Assembly: GCA_018417955.1 (NCBI GenBank)
Contig: JACTVC010000004.1
Coordinates: 186,001-250,000 of the forward strand
Direction of reading: 5' to 3'
Length of the DNA stretch: 64,000 nucleotides
From: Laccaria trichodermophora
Taxonomy: Eukaryota > Basidiomycota > Agaricomycetes > Agaricales > Hydnangiaceae
This document shows, in pieces, positions 10,387 to 19,984 of this stretch. Both the position numbers and the translations under genes were made by a program. Within the stretch, counting starts at the first letter, position 1, and every line of letters begins with the position of its first letter. A model generated the notes under the pieces. It did not search any database. It saw only the letters and a list, made by a program, of their open reading frames with translations, and was not told the origin of the DNA.

Positions 10387-12806
10387 TCAATCATACCAGG
10401 TTGCCATTCCTGTCAAACTCTCATAATGTTGCAGAACCTCTGCAACCTCATGGCCACTGAGAAATCTGTTAGCCAGTAGCATCTTACGAAGCGTTGAGCC
10501 AACATTTTTAAAGAAAGGGATGAGCAAGTGTTCCTCACGAGTAACCAGTACCGCAATGCGTCCCATCCAGCAGCTCGGTGTATCATTTTCCAATACGAGT
10601 CCACAAACGCAATTGTTCCTTTGTGATAATTGGCAACAAATTTGTTCCTGTGCAGCGCAGTCAGAAGCAAAGGTCTCGATGCTGCTTTTGTTGAAGAAAT
10701 ATTCACCGATTTAAAACTATCCACCGAGCCCAGAGCGCATGCATAACCTTGTACTCATCCTTCACGTCGTCGCTCTCAAATATTTCGTCTTCACGATCCA
10801 AAACCGCCCAATCGAGAACACCAAACGGTTCCAGAGGTAGGGTATCTAGTAGATCTAGAAGAGACGGTCCCCCAGGTCTGCATGAGTAATACACTGATGG
10901 TCCACCATAGTCAGACTGAGCAGGAAAATATGGAGGCTGGGCAGCCGCGCCCAGCGGGTTATCGCGTGGTGGGGGCGTGGGGTATCGGGAGGGGTATGGG
11001 GCGTCTACATTTTTCTCCGTTGTAGCAGTCGTTATTGATAATACTGTCGTTGAGCGTGCTCTTGAAGATGATGGTGTGGTGCCAGCCAAGCGAGGAGGAT
11101 GCTTTTCAGCGGAGAATGGCTTCTGGTGTGGAATATTTGTGGGTCTGGTAGCCTGGCTATTTTTTTGCTTAGTTCGGGTGTTTCGCGGGATGTCGTCATC
11201 GCTTTCATCTGCGTTTAAACCGCTAGTTCCTTGCGTACGTTGAGGTTGCCAGACCCTTGTTGCTTCCCCTTGAGCACTCTGGCGCGCTGCAGGCTTGCGT
11301 GATTCGATGGATGCCGGTTGTTTTGCATTGGCTCCGTCGCGTTCCGAAGGAGGGGTACGTGGCTCTTGTGGGGTTGGTGACGTGGGAGTGGCAGGCGAAA
11401 GGGTTACATATGGAAACAGGCTATCTCGAGGTCGTACCGGGGGCGTATAATTTGAAGATACTGAATATTGGGTCGTTGGGATTGCGTTCGTTTGAGAGGG
11501 TCGCCTCGTTAGCGACACTGACGCTTGGTTGTGGGGAAATCTGGCGGGGCTTGGGCTTGGGCATCCGTAGGTGATTTTCAATTTGAGTATATTGTCACGT
11601 ACTCATTATCATTTTTAGGGACTTCTGGGATGAGTAATTTGATCGTCCACGACCTCTGTATTTCGGTTTCAGTTTCTCTATATTAAACCAAGTGAAGCAG
11701 CAAGGTGATACTCCACCTCCTTTCGTCCTTTCTCCCACTCTACATATGCCTCGTTGTGGTCCCATTGCAGATGGCTTGACAGCATCTCTTTGGTTTTCAT
11801 TTCGCCGTGGAGTTCGCATAAAGGACAAAGCCACGCCGAGATCCAGGTTTCGTAGGAAAGATTAGCGACATGCTCGTAACGCACGCATATAGAAGGAAGC
11901 CTTGCGGTTGTATCGGACGTGGTGGGAACTCCAAGTGAGAGACATCTCCGTTCGAATCCACGACGTAAATTCCTTCGCAAAAAAGGAAGCTGTCGAGCTT
12001 TCTGCATACGTACACAAGAAAGTGAGAGGGCCTCGATTGCGACGATCAACGATTCAGGGGGACTTTGAAGTCCTAACTGCGGCAAAGGTATCGTAATTCT
12101 GGGAGGGGTATCATATAGGATGACTGTTGACGGAAGAGGGTTTCGCCTTAGCCTATCCATATTGACGTCGTTGTACACTGCACCCAAATCTAAATGGTCA
12201 ATTTCTAACGCCTCAACTTCACCATCCTCTCGCGACGAAGACTCAGACTGGGCAGAAAAATTATCCACATCACTGTCCTCTTCACTCGAAGAAGTGGCGG
12301 GTTTAATCTCGATCTTTCGAGCAGCAGATCTCTTTAACCCGGTTTGAAGTCTAAAGAGATTCGAGAGGGTTTTGAGAGATTTAAAGAAAATAGACTCACG
12401 TCGTCGTTTTACGGGACGTTATCTTCGCTCGCGGACGGTATCGGGGCTCATCATCGTCTGTGCCAGAGTCACCCTGATCGCTGAGGACACGAAGCTTCAT
12501 ACCACGCTCTAAATAAGAACTGGGAGAATTAGGATTACGCTCAACCACGATCCTTCCTACACTTCTACTTGCACTTGCGCCGACGGAGATGCGTTTGAAA
12601 ACGTCGTAGCCAATGCCACCCTCAGCTCTATTGCGTTTATTGGAGCGCAGCCGCTGCTCGTAGGCCTCGTCTTCAGATTGCCACAGCGGGACAAGGGGTT
12701 TGGAATATTTTATCGGCAGTGGATCCGGGTTTGATGGTGTCAGATAGCTAGCCATGGAGTGCCTTCGAAGTCCGCCCTGCTGCGGGGCCGCAGAGGTTGT
12801 TTTCAT
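10387..12806 (-). CDS. SUZ12-like Polycomb (PRC2) subunit with zinc finger and VEFS box
   Basis: Six exons: 12806-12400, 12350-11717, 11655-11603, 11555-10707, 10647-10539, 10482-10387, 715 aa. A C2H2 finger at ~310-335 reads CPLCELHGEMKTKEML, then SSHLQWDH. It is followed by a strand-rich WTIKLLIPEVP, as in SUZ12. A disordered Pro/Ser/Arg linker of about 240 residues follows, then a VEFS-box-like C terminus with ALWARWIVLNRNKF, AFVDSYWKMIH and RFLSGHEVAEVLQHYE. SUZ12 holds the EZH2-type H3K27 methyltransferase in PRC2, so a chromatin-silencing role in the nucleus is expected. Exon 4 has two tandem in-frame acceptors six bases apart (exon from 11555 or 11549). The start at 12806 may not be the true N terminus, because an open region lies upstream. 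Confidence 0.75.
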
Positions 12807-13005
12807 CCCTATTAAGTGTGGTTAGGTAACCCGCCGCGCGAAATTGAAAAAAAAAGGAAAGCACCGAGACGTCGATGACGCAGGTGTGGGCTGGGCGTTA
12901 TTGGTAGAGGAAATGATGATCTGGAATGTCGGAAGGTGTTACGTGTAAGGACCTGCCTCTCCGTCATATTTCGAGAATCAGGTGGAGTAGAACGCGGTTA
13001 CTAAC

Positions 13006-13506
13006 GTCTTGGGAGTGGCCCATCCCCATTGGATCTCTTCTCCGCAAGTCCGAAAAGAAAAGTGGTGGATGGCTCGAGGGTGATGCATTGCCCGGGATAA
13101 GAGCGCTCTGAGTGTCCCCTAAAGTTCGTCGTACATTATTGATTGGAGTTGGGGGGTTCCAGGAAGACTTGATGCCGATCAAGGTCGGGGTTCGAGCTGT
13201 TGATGCCACTGTTTTCCTCACAAAACCTGAAGTCTGATCTTGTCCACCAGCCCTGGGATCAGAACCACTCGCATGACCTGGGTAACTAGATCCTATTGCC
13301 TGTGGAAAGGCCGTTGCAGGTCGATCGCTTTCTACAACTCGCGAGGTAACTGGACCACTTCTGCTGGCCTGCTTCATCGCCCTCTGCCGCAAGAGGGGAT
13401 CTTGTCGACCTGTCGACTAGTTAGATCTGCACGTCTCAACAACATCCTAATTACCATTCCCCGACGTTTTTTCTCTCTGTGTTTCTAGACTATTAGACTG
13501 GGGCAT
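13006..13506 (-). CDS. Short basic open region upstream of the SUZ12-like gene; possible 5' exons or separate gene
   Basis: Two exons, 13506-13455 and 13409-13006, join in phase from an ATG (start MPQSNSLETQREK). They end at a plausible GTTAGT donor, with no stop before the donor. The predicted ~152 residues are low-complexity and rich in Ser, Pro and Arg, with no domain. The exons could belong to a longer SUZ12-like protein, but the phase does not join directly to the ATG at 12806, so one more exon or an independent gene would be needed. Confidence 0.3.
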
Positions 13507-13509
13507 CAC

Positions 13510-13665
13510 TTTGTTCGGATGCCAACTCCAGTCCCCGTTGTCGTTGGGTTGGTATTGAGTTGTGGGATTAGTAAGCATCCAAACACGGTAATCTCATATG
13601 TCGCCTGGTCCTGCAAATCGCGCTCTAACTACACGACAAGAGTGATATATCGCTCTGAAAAATTT
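13510..13665 (+). repeat. Dispersed repeat, CpG-containing copy
   Basis: About 155 bp matching 15388-15550 in the same orientation. Shared words are GATGCCAACTCCA, TAGTAAGCATCCAAACAC and CAAGAGTGATATAT. At most positions where this copy has CG, the other has CA or TG. Confidence 0.75.
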
Positions 13666-13667
13666 TG

Positions 13668-13745
13668 AGGCAGTGTATATAAAGGTACAAATTTATTTTT
13701 TAGTTTGGGAAAATAGGATGAGAACATGATACAGGCTCATCAGCA
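13668..13745 (+). repeat. AT-rich dispersed repeat, family member 1
   Basis: Begins GCAGTGTATA and contains an AAAATAGGAT..AGAACATGAT..AGGCT pattern also seen at 14062-14160 and 16875-16975, all in the same orientation. It directly follows the 13510 repeat, so the two may be parts of one element. Confidence 0.55.
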
Positions 13746-14061
13746 AGATCATAATTTACTTATCTACTTTTCCCCACTTTTTGACTTGCCACAAGTCAAA
13801 AAGCTGGAAAGTTGGAAATACATCTGTCAAAATAAAACCCATGTCAACCTGAATGCATTCAGAAATAGTTGCTTTTCATGGTACTGAGCCTGGCTTTTTG
13901 TATTTGCGGCTTTTCTGCTTTTTCCAACTTTTTGTTGACTTTTCCCGGCTTTTTCTGGCTTCTACAAGTAGAAAAAGTAAAACACAAAAGTACCAATGCT
14001 GCAATATATTATCATGCACCTAGTTTTGCTAACTTTATGACAACTCCAATCTAAGGTCTGG

Positions 14062-14160
14062 AAACAGTGTTTGATAGAGTGTAAGCCTATGTAATAAGGG
14101 TGACTATTTTTTTCTACTTGGATAAATTGGCTGAGAACATGGCATGGGCTGCAATATACC
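14062..14160 (+). repeat. AT-rich dispersed repeat, family member 2
   Basis: Shares CAGTGT, GCCTATGTAA, CTGAGAACATGGCATGGGCTG and ATATACCAAAAT with the copy at 16875, in the same orientation. No CpG is present. Confidence 0.55.
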
Positions 14161-14391
14161 AAAATTCATCACTTTTCCATTTTGTTGTTGGCATAAAATG
14201 TTGTAATCCTTATAGTACTGTTAGAGTTTGTTTACCCATATTCCTGTGAATACAATGTCATTAGTTATTGTGATTTGAATGAGAACTTAGAGATTTAAGG
14301 TTTTGTGCATAAGCAAAGACAAGCAAAGGAAGAGTTGAATGAGTTGAAGTAAACATTGTGTGAGTTGGGATACTCAACAACATGTTCCCTA

Positions 14392-14500
14392 CACTAACTG
14401 GGCAAAAAGAATGTCACCAAGGGGGTCCTAGGATACAAAAAATATACCTGGGGTTGATTTTTTTTTTCAGGGCTTACTGGCTTGACCTACCTACCTACAT
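14392..14500 (+). repeat. Dispersed repeat with CAAGGGGGTC core, copy 1
   Basis: Contains AAGAATGTCACCAAGGGGGT followed by CCTAGGATAC and CTGGGGTTG, then a T-tract and the word GACCTACCTACCTAC. It is related to 19300-19395. It may be an end of an old DNA transposon, but no inverted partner was found. Confidence 0.5.
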
Positions 14501-15387
14501 AATCAGGCACATGTCCATATGTAGTAATATGACATCATTATTTTGATCACTTTGTCCCAGATACTTCACAAACCTAATTTTATGAAACTATTTCCTATGA
14601 AATGCAATGTACTATCATGTAAATGATACTGGATATAGGTGAGTGACTTGTAAATTTTATCATGTGGAACATATTCCAATGTTGGAAAGTCTGGGGTCAC
14701 CTTAGACCTAGGTGCTGGTAGGGCATACCATCTTTAGGATAGTTGTTGTGCCCACCTGCCCTTTCACTGTTGAAAGTACCTCTGACACAGAAGACTCTGA
14801 AGAAGTTAGTGGGCAGAGAAACATAATGCCTCTACCACAAACAGACATTACATATGATGGTTGGATCTTGTACATTCACAATGAATAGACAGTATATATC
14901 AATACATGGACATTGTAAATCAATATCAGAGCTGTTATGGTTATAAAATTAGCCCAAACTTTCTGAATGCTACATGTTATTGAAAATAATTATAAAGATG
15001 GATGATTGATCACATGACTATAGTCCCAATCAGGGATAAATACTACTGACAAGCTCTGCTGAAATGGTAAAGTGACTTAATCACATTTCCTTGCTGATGT
15101 TATGCCTGAATAAATTTCAAGCTTGTTCCTAATATAAGTACTCTCAATATGTGCTGTGAATCAAGAGGCCAATGCCCCCAGCATCTGCTGCAATCATTAC
15201 AACACTACATTGAATTGAATAGGCAGAACAAAAAAATTTGCTCAGAAAAACACCTTACTCAAGTTCATGCTTTCCTGTACTACTTTTTTTCCCTTTGGGT
15301 TTTGGACACATGGCTTTCAAGTACCTCCAAAAGACATATGTACAAACAACTTCTAAATTTGAAATAAATATGAGGCTATCATGTACT

Positions 15388-15550
15388 TAGAGTCTGTTCA
15401 GATGCCAACTCCATTGCCAGAGTTGGGCTTGGGCTTGGAGTTGATGGGACTAGTAAGCATCCAAACACAGTAGTCATGTAGTTTTGCAAGCACCTGTTTC
15501 TGCAAATCATGCTCTAACTGGACAGCAAGAGTGATATATGCCTCTGGAAA
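15388..15550 (+). repeat. Dispersed repeat, CpG-free copy
   Basis: Partner of 13510-13665. The paired differences include CGGATG to CAGATG, ACACGGTA to ACACAGTA and AATCGCGCTC to AATCATGCTC. Confidence 0.75.
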
Positions 15551-16549
15551 TATGTGATACAGGATTGGAAGGGAATGCCCAGAGGCCATAGTCAAACAAT
15601 GGTATATAGCTAGATTTGGATATCTTACATAATATATTGATCTTTTGTCTTGAACCACCATCTTGTCAGCAGTCTTGGCCTGGTTATCATGGTTGTGGGA
15701 GTATAAAAGGAAAGAGAGAAAAATTCCCAAAAAGGAAAGAGAAAGGAGAAAAAGGAGAGACTTCTTGGTAGAGTATGCTTGGGATTAATAAAACTTTCAA
15801 AAAATGACCACAGCCTATAATGATTATTACTTTTCAACAGTACTTCTGAGGGTGAGAAATAAAACCATGAAGACTTTTTAGCATTCCTACCCCCCAAAAC
15901 AAATCCAAAACATCAAGAGACCCTTACCCTTACAATCCTTTCAACTGCATGAGCCACAGGCATTTATGTATGCACTGATCCTTCCTAATTATCTTTTCAC
16001 AACTTTCTTTTTCACACTTCCAAGAATTCTTTCTGCACATTTTAGACCAATGTTCTGTGTTGATTTTCTAGTTTTCTGTTGGGTATCTAGTTTCTGTGTC
16101 TGCCCCAATGTATTATTTCCATTAGGAGATACACTTGGTCCTGCAACAGGTAGTAGATGTATATTATAGAGCCTCAGGGCCTCACTTCTTGGTTTTGATT
16201 AGAAGAATGACTGCTAGTTGCTTTCCTGGTATTGGGAGGGCTGGGCTGCTGATAAAGTTGTGGTTGTGAAGCTGTATTTTTTTAATTTAGATTTCTCAAT
16301 TTGAGCTTCAACTCCTTTGTATTGAGATTTGTGTTGCAACATTTGTCTGCCAGGTTGCATAACATTCAGTCAAAGTCATTCCTCAAGCTAAAATTACCAT
16401 CAATAAATGACATTTTTTATAACAAGGGATGGTGCAGTACACAATGTTGTGGAGGGAAAGATGTAACAAAAATGTTGAAAATTCAAAGGACAGGACAAGA
16501 CAGGGGCATGGGAACTATTTACCAAATTGAGGCAATTCTCAATATAGAA

Positions 16550-16640
16550 ATCATAGCAGCTGCTATGATTTCCATTCTTGGATTTATTTTCATAGCAGCT
16601 GCTATTATTTCCATATTTGGAAAACATGGCAGCTGCTACC
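16550..16640 (+). repeat. Tandem imperfect repeat of a CATAGCAGCTGCTAT palindrome
   Basis: Three units spaced about 40 bp carry CATAGCAGCTGCTAT or the variant CATGGCAGCTGCTA, each followed by a TTTCCAT-like stretch in the first two. CAGCTG palindromes are E-box like, but no function is implied. Confidence 0.5.
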
Positions 16641-16874
16641 ACCCACAGGCATGGGAACTCTGCTGCAGTCTTGCCATCCTCTTGCACTACATGTAGTGCT
16701 TTGTATATCTGTACTTCCTACAGTATGCATAACTTATTGGGCCAGCTGAGTATCTTGTAACTGCTCATTGCTCACTTATGGGTGTTGATCCCAGATTCAC
16801 CCATTCTTGCCTCCTCCTTCCCTCTTGGCTTCAGCTATGCAAGAAGTTCAGAGTGAACACTTCACAAAATATTC

Positions 16875-16975
16875 AAGGCAGTGTATACCTATGTAAAATG
16901 TATGAAGAAGATAATTTTGATTAGAAAAATAGGATTAGAACATAATGCAGGCTGAAACATATACCAAAATGCATT
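16875..16975 (+). repeat. AT-rich dispersed repeat, family member 3
   Basis: Starts AAGGCAGTGTATACCTATG and shares ATAGGATTAGAACATAATGC and ATATACCAAAAT with the other two members. Confidence 0.55.
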
Positions 16976-18272
16976 ATTTTTTCAACATGTTGTCTGAATA
17001 GAACATTCTGACATTTTTGAAAATAGCTGCAATAAATTCACACCACTATGAAAAGTTGTTCTGAAATTTGGAACAGGGCACTTACTTCAAATTTTCATGT
17101 AGTTTTTGTAGTTATTATAGTGCCTATCTTTGCCCCTCTTATCTTATCCTCTACTACAATATTTCATTGTTTCCTCTCATTCAATTAGGTTTTGTTTACT
17201 CAGTATTTGTCAAACTCATAGTCTTCATATACTCAACCTGCTTGGCATACTGGGAGTAACCAAATAGAACACTTAGTGACTTACAAACAATACAAAGAAC
17301 AAAAATACCCAGTTCATAAGTGGTTGATAATGGCCAAATATGATAGAATTCTCAGACCTTCTGTCAAGATCTAGAACCAGTACATTAATATATAGTTACT
17401 TTGTTATAAGAAATCAGAATGCATATTTACTTTTACTCCAAAACTTGTGTGAACTTGAGATGTTGAATAAAGGTCTAAGCTGTCATTTAAGAACTATTCA
17501 ATAAAGCAATATGCTACTGACTAGTGACATTTTTCAGATCTATGGTGCTTTGGTTAACACTTCACATTCAACACATTCATGCTTAGCCTTTCTCATCAGT
17601 GAATGGGACTTATGTGTTCCATGATCTGATCTGACCACATTCACAGGAGTAAAGCATGTGATAGCTAATAAAACTCTAACAAACTGTGAAAATCAAGAGA
17701 CATATAGTCATTATGGTTCCCAGAAACCCTGCTTCCAAGGGGTTACAGTCAATATAGTTGTTTTGAAATGTCAATGCTAAGTGCTTCTATCTATCTCTTG
17801 AGTTTTGGACACATATGCTTCTCAAATGGCCTGCAAAGCACAGTAAAGTATGACAGAGGTCTGGGGGTCTCAGAATCTTGTATAAATAGGGCCTCTGTTT
17901 ATTTCTTTGGAATAGTGTTACTAGGCAAGAGAAGTGCTTTGTGAAATATTTTCAGCCCCAATTCACCAAGAAAAATGCAAAGGATTGGTACAGGATGATT
18001 GCTGGATGCAAAATGTACTTTTATTGGGGACTTTTCAAGTTATACCCAGTGTAAATTTATTTGCTAGCATGCCAAACTTCAGGTGTTGTTTGAAGGCCAT
18101 CCTGAGTCTCTATGAATTGATTCAACAGGATGGTAATATTTTTTTTTCTTGCAGAGAAGAAGGGCCAATGTTGTAGAATTTTGTCTAACTTCAGAAAAAC
18201 CCTGGGCATCAGCCTCTACAGACATCATGCACTGTTTATTATAACATTACTACCTACCTCTTGTACTATGTA

Positions 18273-18888
18273 TAGTGGAGTGCAAAAAGAATGGACCATG
18301 GGTGATTTTATGGTTCTTTCTGAATACATATTGTAGTCTAAATGTAGTTGTATATTCTTTTACATTATGTAGTTGTATTACACTTCCCTTGGTTTTGACT
18401 AATTTGGGTGAAAGCTGAGGCTGTGATGAGGTTTTTGTTTTGATGGCCATTTTCAGCACCTGAAAAAAAAAAGCACTAACTGGACAGTAAGCCAAAATGT
18501 ACCTCTGGTTAGCCAAAATGAGCCCATCAAAGAATTAGTTGAAAATACTGAGTGGGTATGTCTGTAGAGTCCCTAGAAAATGACTTGTTTTGCCAAAAAA
18601 ATGGACAAAATAGCACAAAATGACCATTTTCTACAGGCTCTACAGGCATAACTGCCTAGTACTTTCAGCTGATTCTTTGATGGGCTCATTCAGGTTAACC
18701 AGAGGTACATATTTTTTTTCCAGGTGCTGAAAATGGCCATCAGAACAAAAACCTCATCACAGCTCCAGCTTTCACCCAAATTGACCCATGCCAAGGAAAG
18801 TGTAATACAACTACTACATTTAGACTACAATAGATTCTCAGAAAGAACCAGAAAATGACAGATGGTCCATTCTTTTTGCACTCAACTG
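18273..18888 (+). mobile_element. Foldback Tc1/mariner-type MITE, 616 bp, TA target duplication
   Basis: The ends are near-perfect inverted repeats. The left starts TAGTGGAGTGCAAAAAG and the right, read on the minus strand, starts CAGTTGAGTGCAAAAAG. TA dinucleotides flank both ends (18271-18272 and 18889-18890). Inverted homology continues through almost the whole element to a loop near 18590, including matching arms around GTCTGTAGAGTCCCTAG and its partner near 18640. No transposase frame exists, so it is non-autonomous. The TIR start CAGT and TA duplication are the family hallmark. Confidence 0.85.
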
Positions 18889-19299
18889 TATATGGATCAC
18901 AAATATTAATTGGCAGACATTTTATCTCATTCCAAGAAACATTTTTAGCCCAAAATACATAAAATGGGGAATCAATTTGATTTTACCTTTTAGGGGAGAA
19001 TATATAATTTTATAGCCCAGAGACTTTATGGGGCTTACAACAATAGCAGGGAGATCCAGTGTTCAAAATTTTTTGTCTTCAAATTGTAAATTGCTTCCAG
19101 TAGGTTGCAGTTATTCAGAATTTCCTACTTTGTTACATCCCATTTTTGGCAGTCATCACAGTCAATGCTCTGATGTATCCTAAGTTTCATTTGTTCATCC
19201 CCAGACTTGGTATGTACAATCTACACCTCCTTAGCTATATTTTATACACTGGAGCTTAGTTCATAAAATGTTTTGTTCTTGTGTTACAGTACTGACTTT

Positions 19300-19395
19300 G
19301 TCCAAAAAATGATGTGACATTCAAGGGGGTCTTAGGATTCCAAAATCCAACCAGGGGTTGGGTAGGTAGGTCAGGTGCAGGCTGAGAAAAAAAAA
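19300..19395 (+). repeat. Dispersed repeat with CAAGGGGGTC core, copy 2
   Basis: Contains TTCAAGGGGGTCTTAGGATTC, then CAGGGGTTGGGTAGGTAGGT. It is related to 14392-14500 in the same orientation. The sequence before it (TACAGTACTGACTTTG) resembles a transposon terminus, but no opposite end was identified. Confidence 0.5.
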
Positions 19396-19984
19396 TGGAA
19401 CCTTCTACAAAATGATTTCAAAATAGTCATGGAAGGCCATCTCCTGCAGGTTTGTAATGCTAGTGCACTTCAAAATATGTAGATCAGTCCAAATCAAGTC
19501 TAAATTCAATGACACTGCAGGCCTTAATGATATTGAAGCATTCTGTAATATTTTTTCAATCTTATCTAATCTCTGCCAAGTGTCAATTAAAGGTGCAGTC
19601 AAAGCTGGCACAATTAAAGAATAGACATTAAATGACACTTACAAGCTTCTGGCAAGTTGTTTAGAAACTGACCTTGATATGCTCTCAACAAAAAGATGCA
19701 TGGAAAGTGAGAGAGATGCATAAATAAAAGAAAAGAGACATGATGGCAACGTTGTTATGTGATGGTCTTAGAATCATTTAGTGACAAAAACACATGACAA
19801 ACCCCACTAGATATACATCATTTCTGACTTTTACTTGACATTTAAATAGAAAAAGAAGTAAGAAGTGTGATATATTGACCAATTTACTAATCATTCAAAG
19901 CTACATATTCAATTGAGATCCCATAGAAAATTCAAAATATAATTGGCTTCTACCCTTTGTGGCTCAGCTAAATGAATAGTATTG

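Larger units (their letters stand above)
13948..19749. other. CpG-free, gene-free AT-rich island
   Basis: I read this interval line by line on the plus strand and found no CG dinucleotide between the CpG at 13946 and the one at 19750 (5.8 kb). TG and CA are abundant. No open frame looks coding and no transposase domain is recognisable. It contains the MITE at 18273-18888 and several short dispersed repeats. The pattern is what long-term cytosine methylation at CpG, or CpG-directed hypermutation, leaves behind. Confidence 0.9.

Noticed and set aside
16550..16640. CRISPR-like spaced palindromes
   Set aside because: Only three imperfect units at uneven spacing in eukaryotic DNA; a degenerate tandem repeat explains them.
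18250..18516. 88-codon minus-strand frame within the MITE
   Set aside because: It lies in the inverted-repeat arm and shows no transposase motif (no DDE residues).
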